From Megalobrama amblycephala (lineage: Eukaryota; Chordata; Actinopteri; Cypriniformes; Xenocyprididae), in NCBI RefSeq assembly GCF_018812025.1, contig NC_063063.1, positions 5,498,442-5,562,441 of the forward strand: 64,000 nucleotides of DNA. Reading direction: 5' to 3'. Position 1 is the first letter of the stretch. Every line of letters begins with the position of its first letter. The notes below the pieces were generated by a model. The model saw only the letters and a list, made by a program, of their open reading frames with translations. It did no database searches and was not told the DNA's origin. The position numbers were made by a program, and so were the translations under genes. Shown piece after piece: positions 10,911 through 21,970 of this stretch.

Positions 10911-11202
10911 TATAAAATCTAAAAAAAATTTTAGAAAACGAGCGATGGTTTCTCTAGATAAGACCCTTATTCCTTGTCTGGGATCGTGTAGAACGTTTTG
11001 AAGCTGCAATGAAACTGTAATTTAGACCTTCAACCGTTTGGGCTCCATTGAAATCCACTATAAGGAGAAAAGTCCTGAAATGTTTTCATCAAAAACCTTA
11101 ATTTCTTTTTGACTGAAGCGAGAAAGACATGAACATCTTGGATGATATGGGGGTGAGTAAATTATCAGGAAATTTTCATTTGAAAGTGAACTAATCCTTT
11201 AA

Positions 11203-11960
11203 GTGAGGTACGAAAAGTGGACCCCAGGTCTCGTTGTATGATTATGTTTGTTCGGAGCATTTTGTTTTGTAAACGAGGCACAGTGTATTTGAGAGTTCTC
11301 AAAGAAACTTTTGTTGAAAGTTGAAGCAGTCAACTGTATTGGATCTGACAGCAGCTACATCACAAATAGTAAGCTGAACCGTGCCCGAGCGCGTTTGACC
11401 CTCAAAGCGCGGTTCGTTTGACAAGTGCGAGTGCTCCGTGCCCTGGCGTGATTCGTTTAGCCGGCCCTGGCCCGCTTGGAAGAGGTGGGTCAGAGCGCGG
11501 TTCGCATGCAGTGTGAGCGCAAACCGTGCCTGAGCACGGAACAGCTACTACTTTTGTGTGCGCTACTGTCATCATTACGACAGCAAACATCTTTATTACT
11601 ACTCTGATAGTACACTTATCAGTTCATGTAATTAATTTGAGTGTATTTGGGTGTATAACAGGTCTGATTTTCACCTTATTGATGAACAGAAATTGTAATT
11701 TGCGAGTAAAGCTTTAAATTCTTCCATTAATGTCAGCTGCTGTAATAATCCTCTGATACGTGCAAGTGAAAATCGCTGCGTGGCATAAATTATTCTTCCT
11801 GTTTTCTTCCATTCAAAAAGTTGCATCGTATATGACGTAAGCGAGCTTCGGCCTGGAACGTTAAGTGCAGTGTGAGTACAGGCCACCGGGGGAGTGGGGA
11901 GGGGGGACAATCGCGCTCGGGCTCGGTTCAAGGCAACCGTGCCTAGTGTGAGTACACCCT
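11203..11960. mobile_element. probable GC-rich repeat fragment
   Basis: From about 11377 the sequence is full of related phrases ('gaaccgtgcccgagcgcg', 'gcgcggttcg', 'gtgtgag'), some repeated in inverted form near 11905-11955. It ends with 'gtgagtacaccctaaatg', as repeat ends often do. A matching left end was not found, so it is probably truncated. No protein is encoded. Confidence 0.45.
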
Positions 11961-12190
11961 AAATGATTTCATAATGATTTGTTTGTAAATGACGGTTTAC
12001 TCTTAATCACATGCAATATCGAGCGGGCATTGATACTGTTTCCTATGCAATAATGTTAGCCAATCATAACACTGACCATTTACTAACAAGCCTCAAAGGA
12101 GCCGGCCTTAAAAATGGTTCATTTCAGACAGAGGGTCAGAATGAGGGTTGAGAGAAAATAATAAATAAATAATAATAAAATTATATATCT

Positions 12191-12225
<35 letters not shown>

Positions 12226-12802
12226 CTATCCCTTTGAAAAAATGTTGTTTTGTCAATAAACACATTCATTTTTAATATTAAAAAATTGTAGAAAGTATGG
12301 TAGACTTAGAGGTGTTCCCTTAAAGTCCCCACAGCATTCTCTCCTGTCCCGCTGTCCCCTTCCCTTCATCTTGCTATACCTCCCTCCATCCCTCTGTCCC
12401 TCCCTCTTCAGAGTCTGGGATGAACAGTCTGTAATTGTGGAGAGGCCACAGCACACAGCCAGAGATATAAATACCCATTTCTCCTGTTCCTGTCAAAATA
12501 AAGGACCTTATGAAAAAAGAAACAAGGACTCTTTTTTTGTGGCATCCGCCTGCCAGTGTAAGAGTTTATTTTGGGTGCTTATGAGTGCTATGTGTACCTA
12601 CAGCATCCTCAAACCGCTTTCCTTAAAAAGACTGATTGGTTGCCAAGAGACATCCACAAACAAAATAATGAAAGTTTATCGGGTGACTTTTAGATTTTTT
12701 TAAGGGTTAATTTGTGTGGGAGTCATTTCATCCTCCAGAAAATTATATTTTGCATACAAGATAAGGTTATTTTTAAGATTTGAGACATTACTTTTATGAC
12801 TA
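11961..12802. other. non-coding with (ATAG)n at 12191-12225
   Basis: Contains a short ATAG tetranucleotide run. A C/T-rich unique stretch at 12305-12480 has no recognised coding content. Nothing else was identified. Confidence 0.6.
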
Positions 12803-13052
12803 TTAAAGGAATAGTTCATCCAAAAATGAAAATTCTGTCATCATTTACCAAGCAGACCCCCATTGACTACCATAGTAGGAAAAAAAAATACTATGGTAGT
12901 CAATGGGGAGGCGAGATCTGCTTGGTTACACACATTCTTCCAAATATCTTCCTTCGTGTACAGCAGAACAATGACATTTCTACAGGTTTGGAACAACTTG
13001 AGGCTGAGCAAATGATGACAGAATTTTCATTTTTGGGTGAACTATCCTTTAA
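12803..13052. mobile_element. foldback MITE with TTAA ends
   Basis: TTAAAGGAATAGTTCATCC and GGGTGAACTATCCTTTAA are inverted copies, with TTAA at both extremes. The centre is a hairpin: CCCATTGACTACCATAGTA pairs with TACTATGGTAGTCAATGGG around an A-run. This is the same family as 2218-2532. The open frame that crosses it is an artefact of the repeat. Confidence 0.88.
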
Positions 13053-13291
13053 GCACATTTCACTCCAAATTACCATAATGCTTATGGGTGTTTATTATAG
13101 TAGTTTCAATTATCCTCATTTCTTTATACTACAGTATTTAAACACATTAGAAAAAAAAAATGTCCATGATGTATAAAAAATATGTGTTTCTTAGCATTAA
13201 TGTAATAAAAAAGACTTTATGGTGGGGGTGAAAGCACAATGCAAAAAAATCTCTAAAAGCAAAATATAATTCCTTTCTGAATAAAACAATA

Positions 13292-13747
13292 CACTCTAAA
13301 AAATGCTGGGTTAAAAAAAAATCCAAGTTGGGTTGGAAATGGACAAACCCAGCGGTTGGGTTAAATGTTTGCCCAATGTGCTGAGCAGTTTTATTTAACA
13401 ACTATTGTTTAAAAATTACTATATAGCTAGCTCAAAATGAACCCAAAATATGTTGGAAATTTAAAATCAGGCACATAAATTACTAGAGGCAACAATAGTA
13501 ATCAAAATGTAAACATTTATTAATCAGCAATTTAATGAATGCTTATTTTTTCATTATTATTCATTAAACATTAATAAATGTTCATTTATTAAACATATTA
13601 ATACATTTGGGTTCAATTTAAGCAAGCAATACAGTAATTTTTAAATAAAACTACCCAGCAGATTGGGCAAAAATTTAACCCAACCACTGGGTTTGTCCAT
13701 TTTTCAACCCAACTTGGGTTGATTTTAACCCAGAATTTTTTAGAGTG
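13292..13747. mobile_element. TA-flanked element with CACTCTAAAAAATGCTGGG ends
   Basis: The left end CACTCTAAAAAATGCTGGGT and the right end ACCCAGAATTTTTTAGAGTG are inverted copies, each flanked by TA. Arms of about 70-90 bp ('aacccaagttgggttg...ggacaaaccca') enclose an AT-rich core with no frame. It is a Tc1/mariner-type MITE by its target site. Confidence 0.88.
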
Positions 13748-14264
13748 TACAGTTTAAATTTGAGGGGCACTGTACTGTTGTGCACTATACTAATGTTTAT
13801 TGTTTTTAAATTGATCCTTCTTTTGCAACATGATAGCGAAATCTTTTGGCAAGCAAAGACCATTTTTTTTTTCCCTACCAACAGCTCCCGGCATCTTTTA
13901 ATTAATTTTCATGACTTGATGAAAACAAAATACATGTTGTCTGATATTTTACAACACATTTAACTGTTTACTCATTCACAATAGATAATCTTTTGACCAT
14001 AATGACTGTAGGCATTAGGGGAAAGCAGCCAGTGTGTTAATGTGATTCAATTCGGTACATGTTTTTTTTTTTTTTTTTTTTTCTTTTCTTTAAAAGACTT
14101 GCCAACGATAATGGTGAAGATAATAAAGTTAAATGAGATTCTGCATAATATTTGTTAAAAAGAACACATCCTTACTGATGGAGCTTTCAGCACATAAGAC
14201 AAAACAGTTAGAAAACACTGCTCCAGTGTAAAAATGTATTCTCTCTCTGCACTGTGTACAAGGC
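13748..14264. other. anonymous non-coding, poly-T near 14063-14082
   Basis: No gene or bounded repeat was found. Confidence 0.5.
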
Positions 14265-14458
14265 CAGTGGTTCCCAAACCTGTCCTGGAGGACCCCCAGC
14301 CCTGCACATTTTATATGTCTCCCTATTTCTGACACACCCATTTCAGGTCTTTCTGTCTCTACTAATGAGCACAAGAGTTGAATCAGATGTGATAGATGAG
14401 GGAGACACACAAAATGTGCAGGGCTGGGGGTACTCCAGGACAGGTTTGGGAACCACTG
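14265..14458. mobile_element. 194-bp foldback MITE with 8-bp duplication
   Basis: CAGTGGTTCCCAAACCTGTC is mirrored by GACAGGTTTGGGAACCACTG. Inward, 'agccctgcacattttatatgtctccct' pairs with 'gggagacacacaaaatgtgcagggct'. Flanks TACAAGGC (14257-14264) and TACTAGGC (14459-14466) are an 8-bp duplication with one change, as expected for hAT-type insertion. Confidence 0.9.
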
Positions 14459-15460
14459 TACTAGGCTACAAATAAAAACAATATTTATATATACATAACA
14501 CCACATAGCTCTTCACAGTCATCAGATCTCCTGATGATGAACCACAAAATATAATATATTACTGAAAGGACTGAAGTGCTGCTGCTATTGCCACAACAAA
14601 TGATACGGATCACTGACTCATGTTGGTGTAACCCGCATAAATATGTGCTTAAACTAAGGACAGTGTACTCTGAGCTGTGCGCTGTGCACAATTTACTGCC
14701 GGTTGCTTTATTTATTCACTTCTCCCTCATTGACATGTACGAAACACGTTGTTGGAAAGTTTTCAAGATATAATCTGCCCAGTTTACACAATGTTTTCTC
14801 CTACTCTCCCACCCTGAGCTGTGAAGTTTTTCCTTTTCTACACCGTGATGCCACGACCCTAATAAAGAATATGGATTCAAAATGATGAGCCTGTCTAGAA
14901 GATCTCCAGAGAAAAAAAGTTATGGGTGGGATTTTTGATCTTATCCTTGAAGTTGTATCCGGCCTTTGAGAGGAACTGCTATGCCAGTAAACTCTGATAA
15001 CCTGAGAATACCTCAGCGGTACTGAGTTTTTTGTGTTGTATTCTTTTCCACACGCTCACGCATTTTAAAGAATAAGATGGAAAAATGTGTCTGTGTTCTG
15101 GTATTATGGGATGGAGAAGGTGTTGATGAGAATTCTCTGAGCTGTGCATGAACAGACAACTGTTGACGGGCTGCCTCGTTTGATCTTGCTTTTGACGTGC
15201 AGAAAGAAACCAAGCTTCACAGCCCACACACCTGCTGCACAGGTTTGCTGCACTTTACATTTTATAGCATGCACACACACTGAAACTTCAGAATGGTTTT
15301 TAAAAACTTGCAAAAATAACAAAATATTCACATTAATGCCCATCAGACTTGCACAACAAGGTTATAAACATATCACTGGACACATACGAGTAATCAAAAT
15401 TAACCATATTCGCTTTAAGGCACATCCTAAGTTGTGTCCGAAATTGGATACTATTATTGG
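14459..15460. other. anonymous non-coding
   Basis: Open frames occur on both strands but none has recognisable domains, splice support or homology I know. No repeat ends were seen. Confidence 0.5.
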
Positions 15461-15834
15461 CGGTGGGGAAAGTTGGGGAAAGTTGCTTTTATAAGTAATA
15501 CATTATTGCATTACTCCCTAAAAAGTAACTAATTGAGTTACTTAGTTACTTTTTATGGAAAGTAATGTGTTGCATTTTTGCGTTACTTTTTCATATCTGG
15601 ACTGGGCTTCCTTGTTTGTTTTTTAATAACAAAAAAGTTTTATTTTTGCACTTTCACACCAAAAGTGAAATTCAGGCAAGTTCATGCCTGTACAGTACAG
15701 GGTGGAGCTCAAACAAACCTTTTGGGAAAAAAAAGAAGAAGAAAAAAAAAGAAACACAAATGTTATGTTTATCTCAAGTAATTTTTGGATATTAGTATGG
15801 TTGTATTAGATAATTGAAGGTCAGCAGACATTAG
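15461..15834. mobile_element. truncated DNA element, 'GTAACTAATTGAGTTACTT' family
   Basis: The stretch 'attactccctaaaaagtaactaatt' and later 'gtttatctcaagtaatttttgg' match, in reverse orientation, the fuller copy at 57068-57875. An internal deletion joins 'caaacaaaccttttggg' to an A/G-rich run absent from the other copy. The right end is cut off by the element at 15835. Positions 15679-15766 are the block shared with 10561-10644. Confidence 0.75.
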
Positions 15835-16642
15835 TTAAAGGGGTCCTTGATTATGATTTCACTTTTTTTAACTTTAGTTAATATGTAATGTTGCAAAGTT
15901 CAATACAAAGGGAGATATTTTCTTTTAAAGAGTTCTCTGTTTAAGGACAACAACAAACAAATTGTAGGGACTACAACATGCTTCTTCCAGGGTTAGTGAC
16001 ATCACTAAATCTAAAATTTACATGCAACAAAGGGGTGAGGCCATGTTGGGCAGCTTTAGAGAAGAGGAAGAGTTGTTGTAGTAGAGTGTTGTTGCCATGC
16101 CGTCGTTTTACGCCGGATTGCTTCACAAACGAGGGTCAATTCAACACTGGATTTGCACAATAAAATAACATGACGGCACATGCTAGTCGATGAGTTGAAT
16201 CAACTCCACAGCAACTACATAAATTTATCCACTAACCATTCAGAAATGCCCACTTTCATTCTAAAAGTTGTAACTTCTTCCTGAGTCTCCCCATCAGTGT
16301 CGACTCCGGTTTGAGCAATGTAAGGCTGAACACCGTTACTGACAATCCTCATTTTGGCTGCGTGAGATTGTCCAGCTTTGTTGTTGTTGAGTAACCGAAA
16401 CGTGAGCTATTAAAGCTCCGCCCTCTTCTGGAAAGGGGGACGGGATCAGCAGCTCATTTGCATTTAATGGGACACACACAAAAACAGCGTGTTTTTGCTC
16501 AAACTCAAATAGGGGCAAATTTGACAAGCTATAATAAATGATCTGTGGGGTATTTTGAGCTGAAACTTCGCAGACACATTCTGGGGACACCAGAGACTTA
16601 TATTACATCTTGTGAAAAGGGCCATAACAGGTCCCCTTTGAA
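15835..16642. mobile_element. TTAA-type element, 'AAAGGGGTCC' ends
   Basis: TTAAAGGGGTCCTTGATTATG at the left answers 'cataacaggtcccctttgaa' at the right. The right third ('ggggtattttgagctgaaacttc.cagacacattc') is shared with the element at 20397-21342, so they belong to one superfamily. No transposase frame is present. Confidence 0.7.
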
Positions 16643-17305
16643 TATAAAGAACTGACTCAGCCTCTGAAACCATTTTTCTTTTCAGCTGATGTCACCAAGG
16701 CCTTTTATTTTTAAATCCCTCCCCTTCTATACCATCATTTTCACCATCCAAGCAATTCCAGGTCCCTTCTTACATTTTATCATGTTGAAAAAATAATGTT
16801 GAATATCCTCAAAAATGACACAATACATAATGTTAATAACATTTTGTGAATGCAATTTCATGTCGACTTCAAAAGAATTCATTTGTATGGTTCTGTTCTC
16901 ACATCAGAAAATCAGGCTCAGTAAAAATTCAAGCCAGTCTAGATCTAAACTCCAAGAAACACATGACACACAGTCTTCAAAAACAGACATGCAAAAAAGC
17001 AACGTACACATGCATAAAACATCCACACCTGCATGCCAAAACACACACATAAATGTTCATAAAAAAAGCACGCACACACATCAGAATTCCCTGTCTGGTA
17101 CGGCTGGGAGGGGCTGGATGAGAGAAGAGGAAGGAGGAGGGTTATGTGTGGAATGCTCCAAACCCGAGCTGGTGTTGCGACTCGTCCCAGACTCTGTGCC
17201 GTCACCGCTGGGGTCTGTGGCCAGACCTCCCTGTGCCAGACCCACTGGCTCCAGAGACCGCCCAGGCCAGTTTAGCTGCAGCACAGGGCCCATAATTACC
17301 AGCTC

Positions 17306-17342
<37 letters not shown>

Positions 17343-17390
17343 CAGTCCCTACAGCAGGGGCTCATTCATCTCTGTTTCAAAACTTAGTGA
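16643..17390. other. unique GC-rich stretch and (TC)n
   Basis: Positions 17080-17300 are GC-rich and unique in the window, followed by a (TC)n run at about 17312-17340. The 190-codon open frame spanning 16815-17387 has no recognisable domain and runs into the (TC)n, so I do not call a gene. Confidence 0.5.
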
Positions 17391-20300
17391 GCTGCCTACA
17401 TAGGCAACATTTTAAGGCATCATACAAGTGCTCCCCACTCCTAAGATCTGGGCCTTTTTAGTCAAATTTCTAAAGCAATTTTGCAAGTAACCTTCAGACA
17501 GAAGCAAATCCCATTATGTATTGCAACAAGCTCAATGAAAAAAAAAAAAAAATATCAAGAGAAATGCAATCCAATAACAAAGTAACTTGATGCTGCAAAA
17601 AAGTTTACATTTTTAAAAAATTATATTTTTGACACAATATTGGTTATGCTTATTAGATGATAATATATGCAATGATATGCAATGTGAATAGTCTAGCTAC
17701 ATGAACTTTGTTTGTATGCAACTTGTAATTAGTGCAACTTGACATAATGCAAAGGTATAAGTAGTGGAATTTTGGACCAATGACAATTCAAAGTAGGTGG
17801 GGCTAGAACTGAAAGTCAAATTAGGAAAAAAAACATGCTTATTGCATTGCCTCTGGTTAGTACATTCATCATGGTAGAGGATTTCGCCATTAGCTTAGGA
17901 AAGTTCTAATATGAACCTCTATAGAGTGGTGAAGTGATGACTTAATTTTGTAGGCCAACCCGGAAGTTAGCATCACCCTGTTTCCCTCGACATAAAACTA
18001 ATAGGATTTTTCCAAAGGCTTTTGGATTATTGCAGAAAATAAGCACCAACAAAAGTTTATGATTCTTACATGTTTTGTTCATCGTGATAATCTTCACAAA
18101 TAAACACAACTTTTATGGATTTTGAAGCCTAAATACAATCAGCAGACGTAAAAAGCTAAAAGCCATTGATTCCAGGACAATGGAACCGGAAGTGCTAAAA
18201 TCATACCGTGTTTTGCCCTACAAAAAGGCACCATCCCTGTAAGATCCTTTTGAACTCATTTGTTAGTCAAGTTTCAAATGCAGATCACTATTTGAGTTGT
18301 TGCCTATGTAGAGCATTCTAAATCAGTCAAAGGCAGCTCGCTAGGTTTGGAACAGAGCCAAAGACTCATTATTCATCAGTACTCATTATTAATGTCATTC
18401 ACTGCTGTTTTATACATGTGCTACAGGGAATAGCATAGCACAGTGTGTGGTGGGATGGAGAAAAGACTCATTAAAGTAACTGCTTATAAGTTTCCGTTTG
18501 CCAAAACATCGCTCTACATTGTAGAAATAGAGTGGAATGTGTTCAGCAGAACAAATGATCGCGTATATTTCCTAAACTAAAGAAAATGTTCTCAACTGAT
18601 GGTGGGTAACGGCAAAATATGTGTCAAAGGTTTGTCCTGGGGGAAAAAAATAATATGCTTAATGCTTATTGTAAAATGCAGCAAACCATAAAATCAAATA
18701 TGTAATAAAACTTTTTAAAAGGCTTGATAAACACATAACTTTTCCCAACATCTACTGTATTTTAGTGCAAATTCATTAGGAGAAGAAGGGGAATTGTGGT
18801 GATCCAGATTCAAATTAATGTCGCCTGAATGAGAAACCAGACTCAGTGTTTCTGAACATGTTTGCTAAGGTGGGCCACACCTCGGCCTCTCTTTTAAGAT
18901 TAATGGTGAAATTCACGCTACTTTCAGCGGCGTTCGAGAGACTGAAGAGCTTGATTCCAGCTGTCATGGAGATCAAAGCAAAATCTGAATCAAAATCTGA
19001 GAAAATCTCCAAAAAGAAGCCGCTTTTGCATAACATTGCTGTAAAAGAGACAGAACGTAAACCCTCTAAAGTCCATGATTAAAGCTTAAAGAGACACACA
19101 AAGACAGCATAATGATGCTAAGTGATCAAGGAATGTTCCAGGTTCAATATAATTTAAGCTCTAGCACCGACATTTGGGGCATAATGACGTTATGAAAATA
19201 AATTCTACCTGACCCTTGCATGGTTTAAAAGTAGAAATATGCATGAGTCTTTGCTGTTACTGTCACAGTGATTTTGCTTTAAAAATACAGGAACAAACTG
19301 AAATTATTTTCTGTTGATAACAGATATTATGCCAAAATTCAAAATGCATTTACGCCTCCCTTAAGAGTAGTTAGCAGGCGGCATGACTGTGCAGCATTAC
19401 ATAAAAGTTTAGTACAATGATGATAAAATGACCCTACGAGCTAACAGTTGCTAACATAATGCTAACTGCTCATTTGTGGCCTCTCAGCTTTCCATGGAAA
19501 CGGTTGCACTGGTGAATAGTGTTGACAGTTTTACAATACAAGATGAAGTTTAGATAACATACGCAAGCGTGCAGAAAGGGTTACAGCAGGAGACACCGAG
19601 CCCCCCGCCCCCACTGCGGTCTCCACAGCCTAAAGAAGACCAACGTTGTTTATCTGGGGTCAGAGGGTTGGGCAAGAGGCTTCATAAATCTAATGAAGCC
19701 TTCTCGAGGAATACCTCATCCTCCACGAGAGAAATGAGAAAATTATACACTTTACTGACCGCCTGTCCTTTTCTCCCCCTCTCTCCATTTTACCACTGCT
19801 GCTATAATTTCCTCTAAAGCAAAGCTACCTAAAATAACTTTAACCTAAAATTCTCCATCCGGAGACTTACAGGACTTCCTGGAGGTCCTCCTGGGTGGCT
19901 TGCCTGCTTCATTCGCACAGGACTGCACTGCGAGGTGGCTCCTGATTGATTAGACAGATTCTTAGAAACCAAAAGCCTCTGGTTTCTATGACTTCCATGA
20001 TTCTATGATCATTGCCATTGGTTTGCTGCAGATTATGGCTGGTACATTGAAATAAAAAAAAACAAAAAAAAAACGTTAACAGTAAAAACATCTAAACATC
20101 CCTTAAACAAAATACAATACTGTTAACTGATAATTCTCACCATTAAAGGCCATGTCCCAAGCACACAATTATAATGAGGTTATATTATATCATTTTAATT
20201 TTATGTTGCCTATATGACAGATTTTTGCTGCACATGTTGCACTTAACTGTATTTGCTGTATGACTCCAATCATATTTCAAGCAATTCAAAACCATCATGG

Positions 20301-20396
20301 CGAACAGTGCGCATCTGAAGTGTCTCAGCTGAAGGAAATAATTCATTATTTTTCGGTTTTAATATATCGGCTCGATAACGATAACATTAAAGGTGC
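17391..20396. other. 3-kb anonymous non-coding
   Basis: This is the longest stretch without a bounded repeat. Positions 19565-19770 are somewhat GC-richer. Short open frames (for example around 18815-19082 on both strands) overlap each other and resemble no protein I know. It may contain old repeats too diverged to see by eye. Confidence 0.45.
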
Positions 20397-21342
20397 CATC
20401 GAATGAAAAATTGAATTTACCTCGGCATAGATGAATAACAAGAGTTCAGTACACGGAAATGACATACAGTGAGTCTCAAACACCATTGTTCTTGTGTAAA
20501 TCTCATTTGTTTAAAAAACCTCCAGAAGAACAGGTGAATCTCAACATAACACCGACTGTTACGTAATTAATATGTACGCCCCCAATATTTGCATATGCCA
20601 GCTCATGTTCAAGCCATTACACAAGGGCGGGATGTCTGGATCTGTGCACAGCTGAATCATCAGACTAGGTAAGCAAGCAAGGACAACAGCGAAAAATGGC
20701 AGATGGAGCAATAATAACTGACATGATCCATGTTAACATGATATTTTTAGTGATATTTGTAAATTGTCTTTCTAAATGTTTCGTTAGCATGTTGCTAATG
20801 TACTGTTAAATGTGGTTAAAGTTACCATCGTTTCTTACTATATTCACGGAGACAAGAGAGCCGTCGCTATTTTCATTTTTAAACACTTGCAGTCTGTATA
20901 ATTCATAAACACAACTTTATTTAATTCTTTATAAATCTCTCCAACAGTGTGTAATGTTAGCTTTAGCCACGGAGCACTATCAAACTCATTCAGAATCAAA
21001 TGTAAACATCCAAATAAATACTATACTCACAGGAATCGATGTATGCATGCAGCATGAATGACGAACACTTTGTAAAGATCCATTTTGAGGGTTATATTAG
21101 CTGTGTGAACTTTGTTTATGCTTCTTAAGGCAGTCGCGAGCTCCGGGGGCGGAGGGAGCGCGAGATTTAAAGGGGCTGTGCGCTAAATCGGTGCATATGT
21201 AATTATGGCTCAAAATAGACAGTTAAAAAAATTAATATAAAAAAAATCTATGGGGTATTTTGAGCTGAAACTTCAGAGACACATTCAGGGACACCTTAGA
21301 CTTATATTACACTTTTGAAAAGGGGTTCTAGGGCACCTTTAA
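20397..21342. mobile_element. TTAA-ended element, 'AAAGGTGCC' ends
   Basis: The left end TTAAAGGTGCCATCGAATG and the right end 'ctagggcacctttaa' are inverted copies with TTAA at both extremes. The right third shares 'ggggtattttgagctgaaacttcagagacacattcagggacacc' with the element at 15835. No coding frame was found. Confidence 0.8.
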
Positions 21343-21574
21343 AAATGAACATATATCGATACCGATATGGTGGCCTGATATATCATGCCTTCCTAGCAAT
21401 AACATTTTCTTCCTGGACATAAGGTTCATGCAAATAAATAAGTACAGTCCGTTCAATGTCAATACTGCTGGATGTTGAGCACTCCACCAACAAAGAATTG
21501 AAAATGTCTTTTTGTGGAAGGCTGTATTTTCAAAATGTTCAAATTGTAGATCTGTCCCTCACAAATCAAATATG

Positions 21575-21970
21575 TGACCCTGGACCATAAAACCAGTCAT
21601 AAGTCACACGGGTATATTTGTAGCAATAGCCAACAATACATTGAATGGGTCAAAATTATCAATTTTTCTTTTATGCCAAAAATCATTAGGATATTAAGTA
21701 AAGATCATGTTCCATGAAGATTTTTCCTAACATAAATATATCAAAAATATATTTTTGTGAGTGGATATGCATTGCTAAGGACTTAATTTGGACCACTTTA
21801 AAGGCGATTTTCTCAATATTTCGATTTTTTTCACACCCTCAGATTCAAATATTGTCCTATCCTAACAAACCATACAACAATGGAAAGTTTATTTATTCAG
21901 CTTTCAGATGATGTAGAAATCTCAATTTCAGAAAATTGACCCTTGTGACTAGTTTTGTGGTCCAGGGTCA
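21575..21970. mobile_element. inverted-repeat element, 'TGACCCTGGACCA' ends
   Basis: TGACCCTGGACCATAAAACC at the left is mirrored by 'agttttgtggtccagggtca' at the right. The interior ('ttagcaatgcat'-like and 'ggcgattttctcaatatttcgattttttt' phrases) is what I know as a very abundant cyprinid repeat. Non-coding. Confidence 0.8.

Larger units (their letters stand above)
9331..11202. mobile_element. TTAA-ended foldback element, outer layer of a nest
   Basis: TTAAAGGATTAGTTCACTTT at the left is mirrored by AAAGTGAACTAATCCTTTAA at the right. The arms continue inward for about 200 bp (the 'cccccatgtcatccaagatg' block and its complement). The interior has been filled by a foldback (9609-9889) and a palindromic TA-flanked element (9890-10910). 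Related copies are at 46609-47497 (complete) and at 34400-35153 and 51324-51518 (right halves only). Confidence 0.9.

Noticed and set aside
12796..13176. 126-codon open frame
   Set aside because: It runs through the TTAA foldback MITE at 12803-13052 and its translation is repeat sequence.
16815..17387. 190-codon open frame, the longest in the window
   Set aside because: It has no recognisable domain or splice context, ends in a (TC)n run, and is matched by long overlapping frames on the other strand. That is typical of chance frames in GC-richer sequence.
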